A stretch of DNA of 5,359 nucleotides, from positions 1-5,359 of the forward strand of contig WFRO01000416.1 in assembly GCA_015486475.1 (NCBI GenBank), read 5' to 3'. Both the position numbers and the translations under genes were made by a program. The stretch comes from Bacteroidales bacterium. Its GTDB lineage: Bacteria; Bacteroidota; Bacteroidia; Bacteroidales; VadinHA17. Shown here one piece after another: positions 1-5,359 of the stretch (position 1 is its first letter; each line of letters opens with the position of its first letter). Below the pieces are notes generated by a model. That model was given only the letters and a program-made list of their open reading frames with translations. It searched no databases and was not told the DNA's origin.

Positions 1-1776
1 AAGATCAAAGCATATTATTCCGAAGATGCCCTGGGAGACTGGCGCAACAGATTATGTTTTGTCGGAGATGATGAAGACAACAACCTCCACATGAAGGATG
101 CCGACCGCCTGGCCACTTATGTTGATACAACCTATCCTTCCTTTGTCCTGAAAAAGATATATCTGGATGCCTACCAGCAGGTATCTACGGCCAGCGGGGA
201 GAGATATCCGGATGTCAATCAGGCCATCACCGACAATATCGAAAAAGGTCTGCTCATCTTTAATTACGTGGGTCATGGTAACGAGCGGGGACTGGCGCAT
301 GAAAGCATCCTGGGCATCAACGATATCATCTCCTGGAACAACTTTCCGCGTTGTCCTCTTTTTATCACTGCCACCTGCGAATTCAGCCGTTTTGATGATG
401 TGGACATCGATGCCAACGGTGTGATCACCCCGAAAACATCTGCCGGCGAGCTCGTTCTGCTCTCTCCGGGCGGAGGGGGTATCGCGCTGCTGACCACCAC
501 CCGTCTGGTATACTCCAGTCCCAACTATGTTCTGAACAAAAATTTCTACAGGTATATTTTCGAACGCAACGATATCGGTCGTCCAAACACTTTCGGTGAT
601 GCGCTGCGTTATACCAAAAATGTCTCGGGCAGCAGCACCAACAAGCTGAACTTCACCCTGCTGGGGGATCCGGCCCTGCTCCTGGCCTATCCCCGGTACC
701 GCGTTGTTACCGATTCGGTCAACGGGACCGCCGTCACAGAGCCCCTGGACACGCTGAAAGCCCTTTCCCTGGTGACCATCTCCGGCCACGTAGAAGATCC
801 TTCCGGGATCCCGATGCCGGGGACCGAAGGAGTCCTCTACCCCACCATCTTCGATAAGTCAAGAAAAGTTAATACCCTTGGAAATGACGGAGGTACTCCC
901 ATGACCTTCTTTGTCCGTGACAATATCATTTTCAGGGGAAAAGCAGAGATCCATGACGGTCTCTTCCGGTTCTCTTTCCTGGTGCCCAAAGATATCTCTT
1001 ACAATATCGGACCAGGCAAGATAAATTACTATGCCACCCTGGACTCGCTGCATGAAGGGGCCGGCAGCTTCAGTGACCTGCCGGTGGGTGGTTTTGCGGA
1101 TGATCCTGCCATCGACGAGGAAGGCCCTGAGGTGCGGCTTTACCTCAATGACACGCTCTTCAGGGACGGGGGACTCACAGATGAAAATCCCGTTTTTCTG
1201 GCTTATGTTACCGACGAAGGAGGGATCAACACGGTAGGTAACGGGATCGGTCATGATATCACGGCCATTCTGGATGGCAATGAAAATGATCCCATCGTAC
1301 TCAATGACTATTTCTCCTATGAAAGCGATCAATACCAGCGAGGCACCGTAAGATATCCTTTCTTCAACCTCCCGGACGGTGAACATACGATCCGGTTCAA
1401 GGTATGGGATAACTACAATAACTCCACTGTTGCCGAGATCACCTTCCATGTGAATGAGGGGAGAACGGAAAAGATCGAAAACCTGCGTAACTATCCCAAT
1501 CCCTTCTCCGAAGATACCTGGATCACCTTCGACCACAACATGGGAGACAGTGAAATGGATATCCTGATCTATATTTTTGATCTGGGAGGCCATCTCGTAA
1601 GGATACTGGAGGACCATCAATTTGCTGACGGTTATACCATTAACCCTGTACATTGGGACGGAAAAAGTGTGGACGGTCAAAAAGTTTCCGGCGGAATATA
1701 CGTTTTCAAGATCATCATACGTTCTGTTGATAAAGATCCTGTCACCGGCACGGGAAAAATGATTATTGTAAAATAA
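1..1776 (+). CDS. porU: PorU, T9SS C-terminal signal peptidase/sortase (5' truncated)
   Basis: The reading frame is open from base 1, so this is the C-terminal 591 residues of a protein usually well over 1000 long; the ATG at 91 is internal. PorU is a gingipain-family (C25) cysteine protease at the outer-membrane surface that cleaves the C-terminal sorting domain from T9SS cargo and transfers cargo to a lipid anchor. Visible here (numbering from base 1): the family sequence GDWRN near residue 13, the catalytic His in VGHGNE (His92, 274-276), the catalytic Cys in TATCEFSRFDD (Cys126, 376-378), and the closing C25 motif LLGDPAL around 221. A beta-sandwich region follows, then an Ig-like module (about 372-487, with GIGHDI and KVWDNYNN). 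A type-A sorting-domain-like end (about 490-591) starts at NYPNPF and ends KMIIVK. That domain is known to be retained in PorU. The gene is complete at its 3' end (TAA) and followed by porV, the usual partner. Identification is firm; the N-terminus is not visible. Confidence 0.95.
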   Translation, partial: KIKAYYSEDALGDWRNRLCFVGDDEDNNLHMKDADRLATYVDTTYPSFVLKKIYLDAYQQVSTASGERYPDVNQAITDNIEKGLLIFNYVGHGNERGLAHESILGINDIISWNNFPRCPLFITATCEFSRFDDVDIDANGVITPKTSAGELVLLSPGGGGIALLTTTRLVYSSPNYVLNKNFYRYIFERNDIGRPNTFGDALRYTKNVSGSSTNKLNFTLLGDPALLLAYPRYRVVTDSVNGTAVTEPLDTLKALSLVTISGHVEDPSGIPMPGTEGVLYPTIFDKSRKVNTLGNDGGTPMTFFVRDNIIFRGKAEIHDGLFRFSFLVPKDISYNIGPGKINYYATLDSLHEGAGSFSDLPVGGFADDPAIDEEGPEVRLYLNDTLFRDGGLTDENPVFLAYVTDEGGINTVGNGIGHDITAILDGNENDPIVLNDYFSYESDQYQRGTVRYPFFNLPDGEHTIRFKVWDNYNNSTVAEITFHVNEGRTEKIENLRNYPNPFSEDTWITFDHNMGDSEMDILIYIFDLGGHLVRILEDHQFADGYTINPVHWDGKSVDGQKVSGGIYVFKIIIRSVDKDPVTGTGKMIIVK

Positions 1777-1829
1777 ATTAATATACTGTATATTTAAGTG
1801 TTATTTCTTACTTTTGTACCACCATCAAA
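1777..1829 (+). promoter_or_regulatory. porV promoter region, Bacteroidota type
   Basis: This is the only real intergenic gap in the window and it is strongly AT-rich compared with the genes beside it. Bases 1809-1816 read TACTTTTG, an exact match to the Bacteroidota -7 consensus TAnnTTTG recognised by the primary sigma factor of this phylum. A weak -33 candidate, CTG at 1786-1788, lies 20 bp upstream of it. A second, poorer candidate pairs TTG at 1766-1768, inside the porU end, with TATATTTA at 1789-1796 (5 of 6 fixed bases, 20-bp spacing). If the first box is used, transcription would begin near 1821-1823, leaving a leader of under 10 bases before the ATG at 1830. No Shine-Dalgarno sequence is present, as is common in this phylum. 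The promoter implies that porV, ispF and the thioredoxin gene can be expressed separately from porU, although readthrough from porU is also likely. Confidence 0.7.
1780..1794. repeat. 15-bp palindrome upstream of the porV -7 box
   Basis: AATATACTGTATATT is a perfect inverted repeat with two 7-bp arms around a single central T at 1787. It is flanked by TTAA on each side (1778-1781 and 1794-1797), so the symmetry nearly extends further. It begins 3 bp after the porU stop codon and ends 14 bp before the -7 box, which places it over the expected -33 element. It could be an operator for a dimeric regulator, a weak AT-only hairpin at the end of porU, or a chance product of AT-rich sequence. It has neither a GC-rich stem nor an immediate T-run, so it is not a standard intrinsic terminator. 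Confidence 0.45.
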
Positions 1830-3026
1830 ATGATAATAATGCACAGGTTCAAGACCACCTTTCTCCTGATCTTCATCACCCTGTTGTATACCGGGGCACA
1901 GGCGCAGATACCGGTAAGCGAGCTGGCGGGACAGGTGAATGCCATACAGACGGCCGTTCCTTTTATGACGATCACCCCTGATTCCAGGGCCGGAGGTATG
2001 GGTGATGCAGGAGTGGCAACTACTCCGGATATCAATTCACAGTACTGGAACTCTTCAAAATATGCTTTCCAGGAAGGCAAATGGGGGGTCGGGGTCTCTT
2101 ACTCGCCCTGGCTGCGGAACCTCGTCAATGATATCAATCTGGCTTACCTGGCCGGATATTACCGTATCGACAAACTTCAGGCAGTGAGTATGAGCCTGCG
2201 CTACTTTTCGCTCGGAAATATACAGTTCACCGATGAGTGGGGTTCCACCATCCGCAATTTCAACCCCAATGAGTTTTCCATCGATGCCGGCTATGCCCGG
2301 GCCTTCTCCGATAAAATATCAGCCGGGATCGTCTTCCGGTATATTTATTCCAACCTTACGGGAGGTACCGGTGTAGGAGGCAGCGATACCAAGCCCGGGA
2401 TGTCTTTTGCTGCAGATATCAACATGTATTACCATTCCAAGATATCGCTGGGGCCCAAGGATGGCGAGGCCTCTTTTGGTGCCAATATCTCCAACATCGG
2501 CACAAAAATGTCCTATACCCCCAACCAGGAAGCTGATTTCATTCCCACCAATCTGCGTCTGGGAGGCGCTCTGGGGATCGATCTGGACAAGTTCAACCGG
2601 ATGAACTTCACGCTGGACATCAACAAGCTGCTGGTACCCACACCGCCCATATACAATGACTCAACCGGAGAGATCATTGCGGGGATGGATCCCGACGTGT
2701 CGGTGCCTGTGGGTATGCTCCATTCTTTTTATGATGCTCCGGGAGGCGCGAAAGAAGAATTCCATGAGATCATGTGGTCCACAGGCGTGGAATACTGGTA
2801 CAACCAGTTACTGGCCATCCGGGGTGGCTTTTTCTATGAGCACGAAACCAAGGGCAACCGGAAATATTTTTCGATGGGACTGGGCCTGCGGCTGAACGTC
2901 TTTGCCGTTGATTTCTCCTACCTCATCCCACTGCATCAGAACAATCCGCTGGCCGGCACCCTGCGCTTTTCGCTGCTCTTCAATTTCGATCCCTCCAAGA
3001 AAAAAACAAGCAAAAAAAGGACATGA
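1830..3026 (+). CDS. porV: PorV (LptO), T9SS outer-membrane shuttle protein
   Basis: PorV is a FadL-like outer-membrane beta-barrel that binds the C-terminal domain of T9SS cargo leaving the translocon and delivers it to the PorU attachment complex. The protein has 398 residues, normal for the family. A signal peptide is clear: basic residues (HRFK), a hydrophobic stretch (about 10-22), and an AQA cleavage site giving a mature start at Gln26. The family signature PDSRAGGMGDAG is at residues 50-61, followed by QYWNSSKYAF. The rest alternates as transmembrane strands rich in aromatic residues, ending in a final strand (LRFSLLFNF) and a short lysine-rich tail (SKKKTSKKRT). Two starts are possible, Met1 at 1830 and Met4 at 1839. 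Both keep the signal peptide, and the later one leaves a less extreme leader behind the -7 box at 1809-1816. Its position behind porU confirms the call. Its stop overlaps the ispF start (ATGA). Confidence 0.95.
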   Translation: MIIMHRFKTTFLLIFITLLYTGAQAQIPVSELAGQVNAIQTAVPFMTITPDSRAGGMGDAGVATTPDINSQYWNSSKYAFQEGKWGVGVSYSPWLRNLVNDINLAYLAGYYRIDKLQAVSMSLRYFSLGNIQFTDEWGSTIRNFNPNEFSIDAGYARAFSDKISAGIVFRYIYSNLTGGTGVGGSDTKPGMSFAADINMYYHSKISLGPKDGEASFGANISNIGTKMSYTPNQEADFIPTNLRLGGALGIDLDKFNRMNFTLDINKLLVPTPPIYNDSTGEIIAGMDPDVSVPVGMLHSFYDAPGGAKEEFHEIMWSTGVEYWYNQLLAIRGGFFYEHETKGNRKYFSMGLGLRLNVFAVDFSYLIPLHQNNPLAGTLRFSLLFNFDPSKKKTSKKRT

Positions 3027-3511
3027 TCTTCCGCACAGGACTGGGGTATGATGTCCACCCGCTGGTCGCCGGGCGCCCCCTTATTATCGGAGGCATAACT
3101 GTCCCCCATACTCTCGGCACACTGGGCCACTCCGATGGAGATGCCCTCCTCCATGCTGTTACCGATGCACTGCTGGGATCACTGGCCCTCGGAGATATCG
3201 GTCAACACTTTCCCGATAACGATGATGCCTGGAAAGATATGCCCAGCAGCATATTTCTGGAAAAAGCCATCAATCTGGTGCGGGAAAAAGGCTTCGATAT
3301 CGTAAATATCGATACCGTCATCATCCTTGAAAAACCCAAACTAAAACCTTACATCCCGGCCATCAGAGAAAATATGGCACGGATTTTGAGCATCAGCCCG
3401 GACATGATCTCCGTCAAAGCCACTACCCATGAAAAAATGGGATTTGCCGGAGAAGAAAAAGGATGGGCCTGTCAGGCCCTGGTTATGGTTCAAAAAACTG
3501 AAGAAAAATGA
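3023..3511 (+). CDS. ispF: 2-C-methyl-D-erythritol 2,4-cyclodiphosphate synthase
   Basis: IspF converts CDP-methylerythritol 2-phosphate into 2-C-methyl-D-erythritol 2,4-cyclodiphosphate with release of CMP, in the cytoplasmic MEP route to isoprenoids. The 162-residue length is typical; the family forms trimers with active sites at subunit interfaces. The metal ligands are all present: Asp10 and His12 in GYDVH, and His44 in the HSDGDALLHAVTDALLG block (36-52). Further family motifs are GDIGQHFPD (57-65), EKPKLKPYI (103-111) and the nucleotide-binding segment KATTHEKMGFAGEEKGWA (132-149). His136 in that segment stands where many homologues, including E. coli, have a third threonine. The start overlaps the porV stop as ATGA, and the gene ends in the same kind of overlap with the next gene, so translational coupling along one transcript is likely. 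A purine run containing AAGGA (3017-3021) sits only 1 base from the ATG, too close for a normal ribosome binding site. Confidence 0.97.
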   Translation: MIFRTGLGYDVHPLVAGRPLIIGGITVPHTLGTLGHSDGDALLHAVTDALLGSLALGDIGQHFPDNDDAWKDMPSSIFLEKAINLVREKGFDIVNIDTVIILEKPKLKPYIPAIRENMARILSISPDMISVKATTHEKMGFAGEEKGWACQALVMVQKTEEK

Positions 3512-3840
3512 TCCGTACGATCACTTCCGGGAAGGAATTTGAAGAACTGAAGAAAAAAGAGGGAGTGCTGTTTTATTTCTCCCATGACGAGTGCAATGTC
3601 TGCAAGGTACTGAAACCGAAGATCTATGAGATGATCTCGGACCATTTTCCCGGCCTGGAGATGTATTACGTGAACATAAAGGAGTTGCCCGCCGTGGCCG
3701 GTCAGGAATCGGTTTTTGCCGTACCTACCATCTCTGTACTGTTCGACGGAAAGGAATTCATCCGGAAAAGCCGCAACATAGGGTTGCAGGAACTGTATGA
3801 ACAGATCCATCGCCCGTACAGCCTGCTCTTCAGCAACTGA
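3508..3840 (+). CDS. Small cytoplasmic thioredoxin-family protein with CNVC motif
   Basis: This 110-residue protein has a single thioredoxin fold and no signal peptide or membrane segment, so it should act in the cytoplasm. The strand VLFYFSH leads to the redox motif Cys29-Asn-Val-Cys32 followed by Lys33. The cis-proline expected opposite the active site is Pro73 in VFAVPTISV, followed by the usual FDGKE turn. The classical WCGPC motif is not present: the residue before the first Cys is Glu, and the dipeptide between the cysteines is Asn-Val. That should change the redox potential and partner choice relative to housekeeping thioredoxin. The conserved-looking end EFIRKSRNIGLQEL resembles a family I recall as common in Bacteroidota, of unknown substrate. 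It starts inside the ispF stop (ATGA) and is the last gene of the porV run. It could be a thiol reductase or a thiol-dependent chaperone; the sequence does not decide. Confidence 0.88.
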   Translation: MIRTITSGKEFEELKKKEGVLFYFSHDECNVCKVLKPKIYEMISDHFPGLEMYYVNIKELPAVAGQESVFAVPTISVLFDGKEFIRKSRNIGLQELYEQIHRPYSLLFSN

Positions 3841-3848
3841 TCCCCGTC

Positions 3849-4244
3849 TTATCTTTTGTATTGTGCGATCACATGGTCAATGACCGCACCATCGTTGGCC
3901 GTGAAAGTAAAGAGGATGGAGTTCTTATCCGCTGAGATCTCACCGGATCCTTTAAGATCATATCCCTTCACAGACTGGCCTGGGATCGCGATCTCCAGAC
4001 CGTTGACATAAGCTGTCACGTACGAGCCCAGGCCGATGTTGTAAAAGTTGGTGATCTCGATCTTTGCGCTGTCGATCTGGGAAATATCTGCATCATAATG
4101 CTGTGTCCCGTACAACTGGCTGTTCTCCTCCACATGCCACGTACCGTTCAGGAGCAGGCCTGTCTTGTCCTCGCTGCATCCTCCCGCCACGACCAGCAGC
4201 AGGAAGATTGCAATAAGTATCCGTATTTTCCTTTTCCAGGCCAT
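3849..4244 (-). CDS. Small beta-rich lipoprotein of unknown function
   Basis: I do not recognise a named family. The frame is open to an ATG at 4283, but I place the start at the ATG at 4244. This puts a basic segment (WKRKIR) directly before a hydrophobic stretch (about 9-20) and Cys23 in the signal VVAGGC, avoids a 38-bp overlap with hutU, and leaves a GGAG nine bases upstream. The product is 131 residues and should be lipidated at Cys23. The lipobox is slightly unusual, with Ala at -3. After the Cys comes SEDK, an acidic stretch resembling the surface-export signal of Bacteroidota lipoproteins. The mature part looks all-beta: a GTWHVEE strand (34-40), IEITNFYNIG (62-71), VTAYVNGLEIAIPGQ (76-90), GSGEIS (99-104), FTFTANDG (112-119) and a final IAQYKR. 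This pattern is seen in many small secreted Bacteroidota proteins. It follows hutU by 1 bp and is probably co-transcribed with it. Confidence 0.78.
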   Translation of the reverse strand: MAWKRKIRILIAIFLLLVVAGGCSEDKTGLLLNGTWHVEENSQLYGTQHYDADISQIDSAKIEITNFYNIGLGSYVTAYVNGLEIAIPGQSVKGYDLKGSGEISADKNSILFTFTANDGAVIDHVIAQYKR

Positions 4245-4245
4245 T

Positions 4246-5359
4246 TTATTTTTCTCCAATTGCCCTGTCCACCAGATCATCATCAGCCTGGTGCGGCACC
4301 GTCACTTTCAGCGAAGGAGTTCGTGCCATCTCCCTGCGGATAGCGAACATGGCCTCCTTGTTACGGGCCCAGCTGCGCCGGGCAATGCCGTTGTTCACAT
4401 CCCAGAAAAGCATCTGGTCGATCCTCCGGTCCGCCTCTGTAGTACCATCAAGAACCATTCCAAACCCGCCATTTATCACCTCTCCCCATCCAACACCTCC
4501 TCCGTTGTGGAGGGACACCCAGGTAGCACCCCGGAAAGCATCCCCGATCACGTTCTGCACGGCCATATCCGCCGTAAAGCGGCTGCCGTCGTAAATGTTG
4601 GCCGTCTCACGAAAGGGGGAATCCGTTCCTGATACATCATGGTGATCGCGTCCCAGCACCACCGGGGCCCTGAGCGACCCCTCCCGGACCGCCTGGTTGA
4701 ACCGCCGTGCTATTTTAACGCGGCCTTCACAGTCGGCATACAGGATACGGGCCTGCGAGCCCACCACCAGCTTATTGTCCCAGGCTTCGCGGATCCAGTG
4801 GATATTGTCCCGCATCTGATGTTGTATCTGTGCCGGTGCGATAGTAGCGATCTCTTCCATCACCTCTGCTGCCATAAGGTCTGTCTTCTTAAGGTCCTCC
4901 GGATCACCCGAGGTGCATACCCAGCGGAAAGGCCCGAAACCGTAATCAAAGAAAAGAGGCCCCATGATATCCTCCACGTAGGATGCATAACGGAACGTAC
5001 CGTCCGGCAGGAAGATGTCAGCACCGGCTCTTCCGGACTCCAGCAGGAAAGCATTGCCGTAGTCCCAGAAATACATGCCGCGGGCCGCCATGGCATTGAC
5101 AGCCTCCACCTGACGCCGCAGGGAAGCATGGACCCTCTCCCTGAACTCTTCCGGCGCCTCGGCCATCATCCTGTTGGATTCTTCAAAAGTGAGGCCTACA
5201 GGATAATACCCTCCCGCATAAGGATTATGCAGAGAGGTCTGATCCGACCCCAGGTCCACCCCGACATTCTTTTCCACCAGGGCTTCCCAAAGATCCACGA
5301 TGTTTCCCTGATATCCTATGGAGACCGCTTCTTTGTTCTTTCTGGCCTCCTGCATGCGA
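4246..5359 (-). CDS. hutU: Urocanate hydratase, long type (5' truncated)
   Basis: Urocanase hydrates urocanate to 4-imidazolone-5-propionate using tightly bound NAD+ as an electrophile, the second step of histidine degradation in the cytoplasm. The frame runs off the window at 5359, so only the C-terminal 370 residues are seen; the ATG at 5353-5355 is internal and the glycine-rich NAD-binding part lies outside. Conserved blocks in order are GYQGNIVDLWE, VDLGSDQTSLHNPYAGGYYP, MYFWDYGNAFLLE, FGPFRWVCTSGDPEDL, GRDHHDVSGTDSPFRE and ATWVSLHNGGGVGWGEV. The last three match the long form found in animals and Bacteroidota (about 670 residues) better than the roughly 557-residue Pseudomonas form. In ARILYADCEGR (about 4720-4752) a Leu (4741-4743) falls where I align the Pseudomonas active-site Cys410, and a Cys lies four residues later (4729-4731). 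The C-terminus, ending VDRAIGEK, is complete. Other hut genes may lie beyond the right edge, but none is visible. Confidence 0.96.
   Translation of the reverse strand, partial: RMQEARKNKEAVSIGYQGNIVDLWEALVEKNVGVDLGSDQTSLHNPYAGGYYPVGLTFEESNRMMAEAPEEFRERVHASLRRQVEAVNAMAARGMYFWDYGNAFLLESGRAGADIFLPDGTFRYASYVEDIMGPLFFDYGFGPFRWVCTSGDPEDLKKTDLMAAEVMEEIATIAPAQIQHQMRDNIHWIREAWDNKLVVGSQARILYADCEGRVKIARRFNQAVREGSLRAPVVLGRDHHDVSGTDSPFRETANIYDGSRFTADMAVQNVIGDAFRGATWVSLHNGGGVGWGEVINGGFGMVLDGTTEADRRIDQMLFWDVNNGIARRSWARNKEAMFAIRREMARTPSLKVTVPHQADDDLVDRAIGEK
4254..4257 (-). promoter_or_regulatory. Possible Shine-Dalgarno site for the lipoprotein
   Basis: On the minus strand GGAG lies nine bases before the ATG at 4244, within the last codons of hutU, with an A/T-only spacer. 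It supports the internal start over the upstream ATG at 4283. Bacteroidota use such sites weakly, so this is only supporting evidence. Confidence 0.35.

Noticed and set aside
52..1680. Two long minus-strand open frames (52-789 and 859-1680) opposite porU.
   Set aside because: They lie wholly opposite a clear PorU coding frame with catalytic motifs. Their translations show no recognisable domain, and they are open because of codon bias in porU.
1488..1773. C-terminal sorting domain at the end of PorU, considered as a sign that the gene is ordinary T9SS cargo (a gingipain-like protease).
   Set aside because: PorU itself is known to keep such a domain. The Ig-like module, the GDWRN segment and the adjacent porV all indicate the sortase rather than a cargo protease.
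3000..3022. Two A7 tracts (3000-3006 and 3012-3018) at the end of porV, from which a -1 slip would enter the ispF frame and give a PorV-IspF fusion.
   Set aside because: The zero-frame codons are AAA AAA preceded by G or C, not a proper X XXY YYZ heptamer, and no downstream stem is evident. A fusion of an exported barrel with a cytoplasmic enzyme makes little sense; the runs are explained by a lysine-rich tail.
3821..3834. Small inverted repeat TGCT-CTTC-AGCA near the end of the thioredoxin gene, considered as a terminator.
   Set aside because: The stem is only 4 bp, lies inside the coding region and has no following T-run.
4245..4283. Upstream ATG at 4283 as the lipoprotein start (144 residues).
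   Set aside because: It would add MMIWWTGQLEKNK before the natural basic start of the signal peptide and overlap hutU by 38 bp; the ATG at 4244 fits better.
4098..4632. Plus-strand open frames (4098-4343, 4165-4632, 4349-4594) opposite the lipoprotein and hutU.
   Set aside because: They are shadows of strongly conserved urocanase and lipoprotein frames. Their compositions are low-complexity, rich in Pro, Ser and His, with no promoter or start context.

Overview
The window comes from a chromosome of a Bacteroidota species, probably a Bacteroidales-like or related environmental lineage of moderate GC. Three things support this. The first two genes are the type IX secretion system (T9SS) pair porU and porV, which are confined to the Bacteroidota/FCB group. 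The only sizeable intergenic gap carries an exact Bacteroidota-type -7 promoter element (TAnnTTTG) and no Shine-Dalgarno sequence. The urocanate hydratase is of the long type. I cannot name the genus from the sequence.

Layout. Plus strand, 1-3840: the C-terminal 591 codons of porU (T9SS sortase, 5' end outside the window); a 53-bp AT-rich gap with a promoter and a palindrome; then a tightly packed run of porV (T9SS outer-membrane shuttle protein), ispF (isoprenoid MEP pathway) and a small cytoplasmic thioredoxin-fold protein. The last three genes are joined by two ATGA stop/start overlaps. Minus strand, 5359-3849: the C-terminal 370 codons of hutU (urocanate hydratase, histidine degradation; 5' end outside the window), followed after 1 bp by a small unrecognised lipoprotein. 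The two strands converge on an 8-bp gap at 3841-3848 with no visible terminator. No gene-free stretch exceeds 53 bp, and I see no RNA genes, mobile elements, CRISPR arrays or long repeats.

How the genes fit together. PorU and PorV act in one machine: PorV carries T9SS cargo from the translocon at the outer membrane to PorU, which removes the C-terminal sorting domain and links the cargo to a surface anchor. ispF and the thioredoxin gene have no obvious mechanistic link to secretion and appear to share only a transcript. HutU belongs to the histidine utilisation pathway, and the lipoprotein behind it has the position of a co-transcribed passenger of unknown role.

I do not see a convincing undescribed system. 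The points most worth a second look are the 15-bp palindrome over the expected -33 position of the porV promoter, the very short predicted porV leader, the possible surface-export signal on the small lipoprotein, and the substitution in the long-type urocanase at the position of the Pseudomonas active-site cysteine.
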